Assembly (NCBI GenBank): GCA_040881945.1
Contig: JBBECF010000133.1
Coordinates: 1-20,001, forward strand
DNA from: JBBECF01 sp040881945
GTDB taxonomy: Bacteria; Pseudomonadota; Alphaproteobacteria; Dongiales; Dongiaceae
DNA: 20,001 nucleotides
Reading direction: 5' to 3'
The notes below the pieces were generated by a model. That model was not told where the DNA came from and did not search any database. It saw nothing but the letters and a program-made list of their open reading frames with translations. A program made the position numbers and the translations under genes. Positions within the stretch are counted from its first letter, which is position 1. Each line of letters begins with the position of its first letter. Shown here piece by piece: positions 1 to 7,550 of this stretch.

Positions 1-717
1 CCGCTCGCCGTCGACGGCGATGGCGTCGCCCTGCTCGAACTCGATCTCGACATAGGTCGGCTTGTCCGGCGCCGCCTCGGGCGCGACGGTGCGGCTATAG
101 ACGTACTCCTCGGGCTCGGCCCACGGATCCTCCAGCGCCTTGCCCTCGGCCGAGATGTGCAGGATGTTGGCGTCGACCGAGAACGGCGGCGCGCCGCGCT
201 TGTCGCGGGCGATCGGGATCTGGTGCTTCTCGGCGTAGTCGATCAGCCGGCTGCGCGAAGTCAGGTCCCATTCCCGCCACGGCGCGATCACCTTGATGTC
301 GGGGTTGAGGGCGTAGTAGGCGAGCTCGAAGCGGACCTGGTCGTTGCCCTTGCCGGTGGCGCCATGCGCCACCGCGTCGGCGCCGGTCTCGGCGGCGACC
401 TCGATCTGGCGCTTGGCGATCAGCGGCCGCGCGATCGCGGTGCCGAGCAGATAGACGCCTTCATAAAGGGCGTTGGCGCGGAACATCGGGAACACGAAGT
501 CGCGCACGAAGACCTCGCGCAGGTCCTCGACGAAGATTTCCTTGATGCCGAGCATCTCGGCTTTTTTCCGCGCCGGCTCCAGCTCCTCGCCCTGGCCGAG
601 GTCGGCGGTGAAGGTGACGACCTCGCAGCCATAGGTCTCCTGCAACCACTTCAGGATCACCGAGGTGTCGAGCCCGCCGGAATAGGCGAGCACGACCTTG
701 TTCACGTCGCGGATCAT
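1..717 (-). CDS. argG: Argininosuccinate synthase, N-terminal part (3' end outside window)
   Basis: This gene makes argininosuccinate from citrulline and aspartate with ATP, the penultimate step of arginine synthesis, in the cytoplasm. The reverse strand from the ATG at 717 reads MIRDVNKVVLAYSGGLDTSV. SGGLDTS is the ATP-pyrophosphatase P-loop that marks ArgG. Further family stretches follow: FTADLGQGEE, HGATGKGNDQVRFE, and PWREWDLTSRS. The frame is open for 239 codons to the window edge, a little over half of the usual length of about 400, so the gene is cut by the window rather than broken. Its 3' end lies to the left. No close upstream partner is visible: the next gene on the same strand ends about 100 bp away. 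The identification is firm. Confidence 0.97.
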   Translation of the reverse strand, partial: MIRDVNKVVLAYSGGLDTSVILKWLQETYGCEVVTFTADLGQGEELEPARKKAEMLGIKEIFVEDLREVFVRDFVFPMFRANALYEGVYLLGTAIARPLIAKRQIEVAAETGADAVAHGATGKGNDQVRFELAYYALNPDIKVIAPWREWDLTSRSRLIDYAEKHQIPIARDKRGAPPFSVDANILHISAEGKALEDPWAEPEEYVYSRTVAPEAAPDKPTYVEIEFEQGDAIAVDGER

Positions 718-815
718 GACGCGGAGACCTTCCTGGGAACGGACCGAGGCGGCGCGGAGTATAGGGGAACGGCCCGTGCCTTCAAGAGAGGTGCGCCCGG
801 ATCGAGCTCCGTCAC

Positions 816-1838
816 CTAGTTCCGCGGCGTGCGGCGCAGGTCGCGCAGCTCGAAGGGATCGGCGTGAATGTCGTCGAGACTTGCGCCCGCAAGGTAGGCC
901 TGTTTGCGGGCGGCGTGCACCATCGGCGGATAGCCGCACAGGAAAACCCGCCAGCCCGCCAACTGCGGCAGATCGGTGAACGCGACGGCCTCGGCCCGCC
1001 CGGCCCGACACCCCGGCGCGACGTCCGGCCCCGAGAGGCAGGGGACATAACGGAAGTTCGGGGACCGGGCGGCGAGCGCACGGAGCTCGTCCGCGAGATA
1101 GAGCCCCTCGGCATGCCGGCTGCCGTGATACAGGCGGATCGGGCCGCGATGGCCGTCGTGCAGCCCGTCGCGCAGGATGCCGAGGAGCGGCGCCAGCCCG
1201 GTGCCGTTGCCGATCAGCAGCATCGGCTGCTCGCTCCGTCCCGGGACGTAGAAGCAGCTTCCGTGCGGCCCCTGTATGTCGACCGGCGCGCCGGTTCGCA
1301 GCCCATCGCAGATCCAGTTGCTCATGATCCCGCCGGGCAGGCGCTTCACGTGCAGTTCCAGGTATCGGTCGAGGTGCGGCACGCTGGCGATCGAGTAGCT
1401 CCGCGTCAGGCCGTCGGCGCGGCGCAGATTGACGAACTGGCCGGCGCGGTAATAGAGCGCGACGGCGGGTTCGAGAAGCACGCGCCGCACGCCGGGCGCG
1501 AGCGGTTCGACGGCGACGACCCGGGCGCGGCCGAACACGGCCGCGTCATCGGGCCGCGCGAGATCGAGGTCTTCGGCCGGCTCGCACAGGCAGGGCAGGA
1601 AGTATCCCTGCGCCTGCCAGGTCTCCTTGAGCCCCTTCTGCGCCGACGCCGGCGGCGCGCCGCGTCGCGCGCGCATCAGGCAGGTGAGGCAGGCGCCGGT
1701 GCGGCAGGAGTAGGGCACCTCGACACCGTGCCGCAGGAGAGCCTGCAGAACGGTCTCGGAGGGCCGGCACTCGTAGTCGCCGTCCTCGAAGCGCAGGCGG
1801 ACGGCCGCGCGTGGCGCGGCCGTCGCGGTGTCCGGCAC
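816..1838 (-). CDS. 2Fe-2S ferredoxin / FAD / NAD(P)H oxidoreductase
   Basis: This is a predicted cytoplasmic electron-transfer reductase passing electrons from NAD(P)H through FAD to a plant-type 2Fe-2S cluster. Counting from the GTG at 1838 (340 aa), residues 10-90 form the ferredoxin domain with cluster ligands C45-x4-C50-x2-C53 and C83. A ferredoxin-reductase FAD domain follows with RSYS (146-149). The NAD domain has LLIGNGTGLAPL and a C-terminal FLCGYPPMV. The domain order resembles CDP-6-deoxyglucoseen reductase and methane/phenol monooxygenase reductases. It lies just downstream of a truncated haemoglobin on the same strand, so it is probably the haemoglobin's reductase (inference). 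The start is uncertain: the frame stays open to a TTG at 1886, which would overlap the globin end by 38 bp, while the GTG leaves a 10-bp gap. Neither has a clear ribosome-binding site. Confidence 0.85.
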   Translation of the reverse strand: MPDTATAAPRAAVRLRFEDGDYECRPSETVLQALLRHGVEVPYSCRTGACLTCLMRARRGAPPASAQKGLKETWQAQGYFLPCLCEPAEDLDLARPDDAAVFGRARVVAVEPLAPGVRRVLLEPAVALYYRAGQFVNLRRADGLTRSYSIASVPHLDRYLELHVKRLPGGIMSNWICDGLRTGAPVDIQGPHGSCFYVPGRSEQPMLLIGNGTGLAPLLGILRDGLHDGHRGPIRLYHGSRHAEGLYLADELRALAARSPNFRYVPCLSGPDVAPGCRAGRAEAVAFTDLPQLAGWRVFLCGYPPMVHAARKQAYLAGASLDDIHADPFELRDLRRTPRN

Positions 1839-1848
1839 CGGTGCGCGC

Positions 1849-2217
1849 TTAACGGCCGAGGACGTCGTTGCGCGTCGAGGCCGCAATCTTCATCACCTCG
1901 GCGATCTCGACCGCCTTCACCTTGAGCTCGCCGAGCGTCGCCTGAAGGTGCTGCGCCACCGCGTCGAAGTGCGAATCGTTCAGCCCATTATTGACCAGGC
2001 CCGCATGCGCCTTGCGCAGGTCCTTGCCCGTGTAGGTGTTGGGCCCGCCGAAGGCCATGGTGAGAAAGGCCTTCTGCTTGGCGCGCTGCGCGTTCATATC
2101 GGTGCCGTTGAAGAATTTGCTGATCCGGGGGTCGACCATGACCTTGCGATAGAACAGATCGACCGCCGCGTTGACTGCGGCGTCGCCGCCGATACGCTGG
2201 TAAAGCGATTGTGTCAT
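1849..2217 (-). CDS. glbN: Group I truncated haemoglobin (trHbN)
   Basis: This is a 122-aa 2-on-2 globin. Family members bind O2 and NO, and several oxidise NO to nitrate when a reductase is present. The start MTQSLYQRIGG matches the family's N-terminus. FYRKV carries the B10 tyrosine, FFNGTDM carries the CD1 phenylalanine, and KQKAFLTMAFGGPNTYTG is the typical E-helix and loop. LRKAHAGL contains the proximal F8 histidine. The length is normal for group I. A good ribosome-binding site (AAGAGGAGA) lies about 9 nt upstream of the ATG. The reductase gene follows on the same strand at once, giving a likely two-gene operon. No clear FNR or NnrR box was found upstream; only a TTGAT half-site occurs at 2311-2315. 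Confidence 0.93.
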   Translation of the reverse strand: MTQSLYQRIGGDAAVNAAVDLFYRKVMVDPRISKFFNGTDMNAQRAKQKAFLTMAFGGPNTYTGKDLRKAHAGLVNNGLNDSHFDAVAQHLQATLGELKVKAVEIAEVMKIAASTRNDVLGR

Positions 2218-2480
2218 GCCATGAGTCTCCTCTTGCGGGTGTGCCGGGCGCCCCGCAGCGGACCCTCCCCCGCGGCCGGCCTATTCGCGCGCAGCCACGA
2301 ATACCGGAGCTTGATTAACAGATGGTTCACGCCCGACCGGGCGAACGACCGCAGGCGTCGGACGAGCGCGGTCCGTCGGCGCAAGTACCGCCGCAGGCCG
2401 CCGCCCTCGACGCGGCGTCGAGCTAGCAGCCGCTGAATGGCATCGGCCCCCTGACCGGATCAGAGCGAGCTGCTCAAACC
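2218..2480. other. Intergenic region between the divergent globin and DUF4143 ATPase genes
   Basis: No convincing gene is seen here. The stretch holds the globin ribosome-binding site (2222-2232, minus strand) and a small dyad CTCGACGC-G-GCGTCGAG at 2406-2422. That dyad could be a weak hairpin or an operator. The long frame on the plus strand covering this region mostly shadows the globin gene. Confidence 0.5.
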
Positions 2481-2500
2481 AAGATCAAATGATTGATCTT
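2481..2500. promoter_or_regulatory. Operator-like palindrome 1 (AAGATCAA-N4-TTGATCTT)
   Basis: This is a perfect inverted repeat with 8-nt arms and a 4-nt spacer (ATGA). It overlaps the -35 hexamer of the predicted promoter for the ATPase at 2557. A weaker outer pair, CTCAA at 2473-2477 and TTGAG at 2503-2507, extends the symmetry. The same palindrome recurs 45 bp downstream with a different spacer, so the arms and not the spacer are conserved. This points to a protein-binding site. Confidence 0.75.
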
Positions 2501-2521
2501 AATTGAGGGGCCTGCTAAAAT
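2493..2521 (+). promoter_or_regulatory. Sigma-70-like promoter for the DUF4143 ATPase gene
   Basis: The -35 element TTGATC (2493-2498) is separated by 17 bp from the -10 element TAAAAT (2516-2521). This predicts a transcription start near 2528. Operator 1 covers the -35 and operator 2 covers the start site, the geometry expected for repression. Confidence 0.6.
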
Positions 2522-2525
2522 GACT

Positions 2526-2545
2526 AAGATCAAACCATTGATCTT
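2526..2545. promoter_or_regulatory. Operator-like palindrome 2 (AAGATCAA-N4-TTGATCTT)
   Basis: This second perfect copy of the palindrome has the spacer ACCA. It covers the predicted +1 and ends next to the ribosome-binding site GGTGG (2546-2550) of the ATPase. If transcribed, it could also fold as an 8-bp RNA stem just before the ribosome-binding site. Confidence 0.75.
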
Positions 2546-2556
2546 GGTGGCAGAAC

Positions 2557-4032
2557 ATGCTGCAAGTTGCTGAAAACGAAATAAAAAAGCGCCTTGCCTT
2601 CGATAATCCCTGGTGGGCCGAGGGCGCCGTCCCGCAGCGCTTCCGCGATTGGCCCGAACGCGCCTATCTGTCCGGACTCTATGCCTTGGTAGCGGAGTCC
2701 AAGGTCCGCCGGGCCGCCGTTCTGCTCGGGCCGCGCCGGGTCGGCAAGACCGTCATGCTGCATCAGCTCATCCAACGGCTGATCGACGATGCGACCCAGC
2801 CCAAGACGATTCTCTATGTCTCGGTGGACACGCCGGTTTACACCGGGCTGCCGCTCGAAAGACTGCTCGCCTTGTTCCGGGAAATCCATGGGCACGAACG
2901 ATCGGCAAGGCTTTTCGTGTTCTTCGACGAAATCCAATACCATCCGAAATGGGAGGTCCATCTGAAGTCGCTCGTCGACTCCCATCCGGAAATCCGCTTC
3001 GTGGCGTCCGGTTCGGCCGCCGCCGCGCTGCGCATGAAGAGCCAGGAATCGGGAGCCGGCCGGTTCACCGATTTCCTGCTGCCGCCGCTGACCTTCGCCG
3101 AGTTTCTCGACTTGGCGAACCGAACGAAACCAGACCTGACAGACCTCGAAAGCATTTTGTCGCAAGACAAAATAACTGCGTTGAATCGCGATTTCATCGA
3201 CTACCTCAATTTCGGCGGGTTTCCGGAAGCGGTCCTCGATGACAGCGTGCGCGGAAACATGGACCGCTACATCGCCGGCGACATCATCGACAAGGTGCTG
3301 CTGCGCGATCTGCCCAGCCTCTACGGAATCAGCGACACCCAGGAGCTGAACCGCCTGTTTACGACGCTGGCCTATAACACGGGGAACGAGGTCAGCATCG
3401 ACGAGCTATCGAAGGACTCCGGCGTCGCCAAGAACACCCTGCGCAAGTACCTCGAATATCTCGAGGCCGCCTTCTTGATCCACCGCCTCTATCGGATCGA
3501 CCAGAACGCGCGGCACTTCAAGCGCGCGATGTACTTCAAGGTCTATCTGACCAACCCCTGCATCCGGGCCGCCCTGTTCGGCGCCGTCGGGCCGGAGGAC
3601 GATGCGATGGGCCGCATGGCCGAGACAGCATTTGTGAGCCAGTTCGCGCATCTCGCCGAGATCGAGTACCTCTATTACGCGAGATGGGCCGCGGGCGAGG
3701 TCGATCTTGTCTTCCTCGATGTGGGCACGCAGCGCCCGTATCTGACCGCCGAGGTGAAATGGAGCGACCGGCCCTTTCAACAGCCGGCACAGGAACTGAA
3801 CGCCCTGCTGACGTTCTGCAAGAAGAATGGCATCGACCAGGCAGCCATCGCCACACGCTCGGCGCAAGGGTCGAAGCACGAGGCGGGCATAGAGTTGCGA
3901 TTCGAGCCAATCGCAAGAACTTGCGCTTTCGTCGGACATGAAATGGTTGAGGGAATTCTTGCTATGGGCTGGCATCCCCGAAGCGGCATCCGCTTCGGCA
4001 ACCGCGCAACTGAGAGCGATCCGCGCGCCTAG
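2557..4032 (+). CDS. AAA family ATPase with winged helix and DUF4143 (PD-(D/E)XK-like) domain
   Basis: This 491-aa protein belongs to the AAA_14/DUF4143 family, whose cellular role is unknown. The Walker A motif is GPRRVGKT (58-65). Walker B is LFVFFDEIQ (119-127). ASGSAAA (150-156) fits sensor 1. A winged helix-turn-helix is likely at about 278-312 (VSIDELSKDSGVAKNTLRKY). The C-terminal part shows E357, GEVD (380-383) and EVK (399-401), the pattern of a PD-(D/E)XK nuclease fold; activity is not established for the family. The start is ATG 2557 with GGTGG 6 nt upstream. It is a single gene, convergent with rlmN and divergent from the globin. It looks less GC-rich than its neighbours, and its promoter carries two palindromes. 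The wHTH could bind these to repress its own gene (inference). Confidence 0.88.
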   Translation: MLQVAENEIKKRLAFDNPWWAEGAVPQRFRDWPERAYLSGLYALVAESKVRRAAVLLGPRRVGKTVMLHQLIQRLIDDATQPKTILYVSVDTPVYTGLPLERLLALFREIHGHERSARLFVFFDEIQYHPKWEVHLKSLVDSHPEIRFVASGSAAAALRMKSQESGAGRFTDFLLPPLTFAEFLDLANRTKPDLTDLESILSQDKITALNRDFIDYLNFGGFPEAVLDDSVRGNMDRYIAGDIIDKVLLRDLPSLYGISDTQELNRLFTTLAYNTGNEVSIDELSKDSGVAKNTLRKYLEYLEAAFLIHRLYRIDQNARHFKRAMYFKVYLTNPCIRAALFGAVGPEDDAMGRMAETAFVSQFAHLAEIEYLYYARWAAGEVDLVFLDVGTQRPYLTAEVKWSDRPFQQPAQELNALLTFCKKNGIDQAAIATRSAQGSKHEAGIELRFEPIARTCAFVGHEMVEGILAMGWHPRSGIRFGNRATESDPRA

Positions 4033-4051
4033 TCCCGCGCGGGATCGCGCC

Positions 4052-5197
4052 TCAGGCGCCGCCGGCCTCGACCTTCTCCACCTTTCGCCGCCGCGGCCGC
4101 ACGCTGTCGGACTTCAACTGCCCGCAGGCGGCCATGATGTCCTGGCCGCGCGGGGTGCGTACCGGGGCGGCGTAGCCGGCGTCGAAGACGATCTGGCTGA
4201 AGCGCGCGATCGCCGCCTCCGAGGCGCGTTCGAACGGCGCCCCCGGCCACGAGTTGAACGGGATCAGATTGACCTTGGCCGGGATGCCGGCCAGCAGCCG
4301 CACCAGGCCGCGCGCGTCGGCCGGCGAATCGTTGACGTCGCGCAGCATGACGTATTCGAAGGTGATGCGCCGGGCGTTGTGCAGGCCGGGATAGGTGCGG
4401 CAGGCGTCCATCAGCTCGGCGAGCGGATATTTGCGGTTGAGCGGGACGAGCCGGTCGCGCAGCTCGTCGGTGACGGCGTGCAGCGAGATCGCCAGGTTGA
4501 CGCCGATCTCCGCGCCGCAGCGCCGGATCATCGGCACGACGCCGGCCGTGGACAGGGTGATGCGCCGCCGGGAGATGGCGATGCCCTCGCCGTCCATGAC
4601 GATCCTCATCGCCTTGGCGACGTTGTCGTAATTGTACAGCGGCTCGCCCATGCCCATGAGCACGACGTTCGACAGCAGCCGCCCGTCGCGCGGGCTCGGC
4701 CATTCGCCGAGCGCGTCGCGGGCGAGCAGAAGCTGGCCGACGATCTCCGCCGCCGACAGGTTGCGCACCAGGGCCTGGGTGCCGGTGTGGCAGAACCGGC
4801 AGGTCAGCGTGCAGCCGACCTGAGAGGAGACGCACAGCGTCCCGCGGTCCTCCTCGGGGATGTGGACGGTCTCCACCTCCTGGCCGTCGGCGAAGCGCAG
4901 CAGCCACTTGCGCGTGCCGTCGGCCGAGCGCAGGTCGCGCGCGACGGCGGCGCGGCCGACCACGAAACGGCGCGCCAGCTCGGCCCGGAAGTCCTTGGCC
5001 AGCGTCGTCATGACGGCGAAGTCGGTGGCGCCGCGGTGATAGATCCAGTGCCAGAGCTGGCGGGCGCGGAACGGCGGCGCGCCGATTTCGGCCAGGACCG
5101 CCGTCAACTCGTCGCGGTCGAGACCGACCAGTTCGATGCGGCCGCCCGCGCCGGCGATGGGCGGCGCGAAGCGGCGGGCGTGGGCGGTCGTGCTCAC
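4052..5197 (-). CDS. rlmN: Dual-specificity 23S rRNA A2503 / tRNA A37 C2-methyltransferase
   Basis: RlmN is a radical-SAM enzyme that methylates C2 of adenosine 2503 in 23S rRNA and adenosine 37 in some tRNAs. The 381-aa product has the 4Fe-4S ligands C129-x3-C133-x2-C136 (CTLTCRFC). C122 lies in TLCVSSQVGC, and the mechanistic cysteine C358 lies in GQDIMAACGQL. Other family stretches are RQLWHWIYHRG, VVLMGMGEPLYNYDNV and NLIPFNSWPG. The start is GTG 5197. It lies only 2 bp after the TAG of the upstream IalB-family gene, so the two are very likely co-transcribed. A basic tail (RPRRRKVEKVEAGGA) is a lineage feature. Confidence 0.96.
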   Translation of the reverse strand: MSTTAHARRFAPPIAGAGGRIELVGLDRDELTAVLAEIGAPPFRARQLWHWIYHRGATDFAVMTTLAKDFRAELARRFVVGRAAVARDLRSADGTRKWLLRFADGQEVETVHIPEEDRGTLCVSSQVGCTLTCRFCHTGTQALVRNLSAAEIVGQLLLARDALGEWPSPRDGRLLSNVVLMGMGEPLYNYDNVAKAMRIVMDGEGIAISRRRITLSTAGVVPMIRRCGAEIGVNLAISLHAVTDELRDRLVPLNRKYPLAELMDACRTYPGLHNARRITFEYVMLRDVNDSPADARGLVRLLAGIPAKVNLIPFNSWPGAPFERASEAAIARFSQIVFDAGYAAPVRTPRGQDIMAACGQLKSDSVRPRRRKVEKVEAGGA

Positions 5198-5199
5198 GG

Positions 5200-5718
5200 C
5201 TACGGCGCCACGCCGCAGGCCTTGCCGATCGCGGCATAGGCCCGGCTGAATCCGGCCAGGGAATAGGTGTCGGTGGTCTTCGTGCCGCGCGACGAAACGC
5301 CGCGCACCACCATCTCGCTGCCCGCCTTCATCGCCGCCACCAGCTTCGGGTCGGTGGCGTCGTCGGCCCAGGCGGCCTCGCCGCTGGCGAACAGCGTGAA
5401 CGTCTGCCCGCCGATCGCCGCGGTCACGTCGCCGCCGGCCTTATAGGCGTAGCCCGCCATGATGGTGACGACGCCGCGCGACTGGCTTGCCGGCCGGTGC
5501 GTGACCAGCGCATAGACATTGCCGCGTTTCGCGTAGTTGCCCTCGGCCTGTACCGGCTCGCTCGAGGCGTAGCAGACAAGCCCGCCGCCCTCGTCGAAGG
5601 TGAGCGCATCCCACGCCTCGAACGTGCCGATCGTCTTCGGCTGCTCGGCGGCGGCGGCGGCCAGGGCGAAGAGGCCCAGGGCGCAAACCACGGGAATCGC
5701 GAGTCGCGGGATGGTCAT
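5200..5718 (-). CDS. IalB-family (invasion-associated locus B) periplasmic protein
   Basis: This 172-aa secreted protein has an N-terminal signal peptide: MTIPR, then the hydrophobic stretch LAIPVVCALGLFALAAAAA, with probable cleavage near residues 23-25. The mature part (TFEAWDALTFDEGGGLVCYASSEP) fits the IalB family, a small beta-rich protein with paired cysteines. It is named after Bartonella invasion locus B but is widespread in free-living Alphaproteobacteria, where its function is unclear. The start ATG 5718 was chosen because the hydrophobic signal follows immediately. The frame is open far upstream, but that extension shadows genes on the other strand. It sits 2 bp upstream of rlmN. 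Confidence 0.85.
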   Translation of the reverse strand: MTIPRLAIPVVCALGLFALAAAAAEQPKTIGTFEAWDALTFDEGGGLVCYASSEPVQAEGNYAKRGNVYALVTHRPASQSRGVVTIMAGYAYKAGGDVTAAIGGQTFTLFASGEAAWADDATDPKLVAAMKAGSEMVVRGVSSRGTKTTDTYSLAGFSRAYAAIGKACGVAP

Positions 5719-5798
5719 GCCGTGCCTACTCCGCCGAAGCAGCCGCGTCGGCTGCGAAGGCCGGATCGTTCTTGTCGGTGGGTCGTCCGGGACGCGAT

Positions 5799-6404
5799 CT
5801 ATGGCGCGCGGCGCGCGGTTGCAAGGGGCGTCGCCGCCCCCGGCGCGGGAAGCGGCCCGTTCCTCTCGCGGCGGCGCTGCTTTTTCTTCCAGATTGGCTC
5901 GCCGTGGCTGTGCGGCGGCGGCAGGTCGGGCAGCCCGCCCGGCCGCACCGGCCGTTCGGCGAAGCGGCCGAGGCCGATCATCCGGTCGTACATGACGAGC
6001 GCGCCGGCGACCGCCAGGTTGAGACAGAATTTCGTCGGGATGCGCACGACGAAGTCGCAGCGCTCGACCAGGGCCGGCGACAGCGCGGCGCGCTCGGCCC
6101 CCAGCACATAGGCGGCGCGCGGCGGGTGGCGGAAGCTGGGCAGCGCGATCGCCTCGTCGAGCAGCTCGACACCGACCAGCCGGCAGCCGAGCGGCAGGGC
6201 CAGGGCATCCACGTCGGCGAAGGCGTGCAGCGGCAGGTTGGCCGAGGTGTCGGAGGTGTCGGCGCGGCCGACCGCGCGCGCGTCGAAGGCGGCGCCGACG
6301 GTGAAGGCGAAGCTGGCGCCGAAGGCGTGCGCCGAGCGCAGCAGCGCGCCGAGGTTCATCGGCTTGCTCACGCCCTCGACGCCGATGCCGAAATAGCCGC
6401 GCAT
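5799..6404 (-). CDS. SpoU/TrmH-family RNA 2'-O-methyltransferase
   Basis: This is a predicted SPOUT-fold methyltransferase acting on tRNA or rRNA; the target is not deducible. From ATG 6404 (201 aa), motif 1 is PMNLGALLRSAHAFGA (15-30) with N17 and R23. Motif 2 is YVLGAERAALS (99-109). Motif 3 is IPTKFCLNLAVAGALVMYD (122-140), forming the trefoil knot that binds SAM. The tail is rich in arginine, lysine and proline. ATG 6404 has AAGG about 9 nt upstream and matches the family's usual N-terminus. The open frame runs to 6563, but that would overlap the divergent asparaginase. ialB and rlmN follow on the same strand, with an 80-bp gap before ialB. Confidence 0.88.
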   Translation of the reverse strand: MRGYFGIGVEGVSKPMNLGALLRSAHAFGASFAFTVGAAFDARAVGRADTSDTSANLPLHAFADVDALALPLGCRLVGVELLDEAIALPSFRHPPRAAYVLGAERAALSPALVERCDFVVRIPTKFCLNLAVAGALVMYDRMIGLGRFAERPVRPGGLPDLPPPHSHGEPIWKKKQRRRERNGPLPAPGAATPLATARRAP

Positions 6405-6492
6405 GCGCCCGACCTTGCACAGCCGCCGCGGCCGAGGCAAGGTGTTTCCGCGCCCCGTCCCCGTCCCCTTGCCGTGACCCCCGCCGCGCTCC

Positions 6493-7530
6493 ATGCCGCA
6501 TGACCCGTCCGCCGCCGCGCCGCGCGTCAACCCGCTGGTCGTCGAGGTGACGCGCGGCGACATGGTGGAAAGCCGTCACCGCGCCGCCGTCGCCGTGGCC
6601 GACGCCGACGGCAAGGTTGTGCGCGCCTGGGGCGACATCGCGTCCCCCGTCTACCCCCGTTCGGCGATCAAGCCGCTCCAGGCCCTGCCGCTGATCGAAA
6701 GCGGCGCCGCCGACCGCTTCGCCCTGGGCGCGGCCGAGATCGCGCTCGCCTGCGCCTCGCACAGCGGCGAGCCGCGTCATGTGGCGACGGTCCTCGCCTG
6801 GCTGGCGCGGATCGGCCTCGCCGTCGGCGACCTGGAATGCGGCAGCCACCCGCCGCATCACGGGCCGTCGGCCGAAGCGTTGCTCGCCGCCGGCGCGAGG
6901 CCGACCCCGGCGCACAACAACTGCTCCGGCAAGCATGCCGGGTTCCTCGCCACCGCGCGCCATCTCGGCGAACCGACGCGCGGCTACATCCGCTTCGACC
7001 ATCCCGTGCAGCAGCGCGTGCTGGGGACGCTCGAGCAGATGACCGGCCTCGACCTCGGGCGCGCGCCGCGTGGCATCGACGGCTGCGGCATTCCGGTGAT
7101 CGGCCTGCCGCTCGGCAACATGGCGATTGCCATGGCCCGGCTCGCCGATCCCGCCCGGTTGCCGCCGGCGCGCGCCGCCGCTTCCCGCCGGGTGCTGGGC
7201 GCGATGGCGGCGGAACCGCATCTGGTGGCCGGGACCGGCCGCTTCTGCACCGCCGTCATCGCGGCGACCGGCGGCGCGGTCCTGGTCAAGACCGGGGCCG
7301 AAGGGGTCTATGTCGCCATCCTGCCGACCCTCGGCCTCGGCGTCGCCCTCAAGGTCGACGACGGCGCCGGCCGCGCCGCCGAGGTGGCGATGGGCCAGGT
7401 GCTGCGCCACCTGGGGCTGCTCTCGGCGGAGCAGGAGACGGCGCTGGCGGCCATGCTGACGCCGCCGGTCGTGAACCGCGTCGGGACCGAGACCGGCCGC
7501 ATCCGCCCGGCCGCCGACTGCCCGTTCTGA
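6493..7530 (+). CDS. L-asparaginase, rhizobial (class 3, ReAV-like) type
   Basis: This enzyme hydrolyses L-asparagine to aspartate and ammonia. The 345-aa product belongs to the asparaginase II family (PF06089), unrelated to E. coli AnsA/AnsB. Residues described for Rhizobium etli ReAV align by eye: Ser48/Lys51 correspond to S57 and K60 (PRSAIKP), and Ser80 to S89 (CASHSGE). The zinc-site residues correspond to C144, K147 (NNCSGKHAG) and C199 (DGCGIP). The distal lysine corresponds to K267 (LVKTGAEG). Catalysis should therefore be intact. ATG 6493 lies 88 bp from the divergent SpoU gene. The SAM methyltransferase gene follows after 20 bp and is probably co-transcribed. Confidence 0.93.
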   Translation: MPHDPSAAAPRVNPLVVEVTRGDMVESRHRAAVAVADADGKVVRAWGDIASPVYPRSAIKPLQALPLIESGAADRFALGAAEIALACASHSGEPRHVATVLAWLARIGLAVGDLECGSHPPHHGPSAEALLAAGARPTPAHNNCSGKHAGFLATARHLGEPTRGYIRFDHPVQQRVLGTLEQMTGLDLGRAPRGIDGCGIPVIGLPLGNMAIAMARLADPARLPPARAAASRRVLGAMAAEPHLVAGTGRFCTAVIAATGGAVLVKTGAEGVYVAILPTLGLGVALKVDDGAGRAAEVAMGQVLRHLGLLSAEQETALAAMLTPPVVNRVGTETGRIRPAADCPF

Positions 7531-7550
7531 GGCGGCAGGCGCAGGCGCCG

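Noticed and set aside
2481..2545. FNR/CRP-type boxes upstream of the DUF4143 gene
   Set aside because: The half-sites are inverted relative to an FNR site (ATCAA-N4-TTGAT instead of TTGAT-N4-ATCAA), so I treat them as a different operator.
4033..4044. TCCCGCGCGGGA palindrome between the DUF4143 gene and rlmN as a terminator
   Set aside because: It has no loop and no T-tract; a 12-bp GC palindrome is unremarkable in this composition.
3938..5239. A 433-codon open frame on the plus strand across rlmN
   Set aside because: It is the antisense shadow of rlmN in GC-rich DNA; its translation is low-complexity and has no family features.
5200..7410. A 736-codon open frame on the minus strand covering ialB and beyond
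   Set aside because: Only the last 172 codons (from 5718) are real, shown by the signal peptide. The rest overlaps the SpoU and asparaginase genes in the wrong frame.
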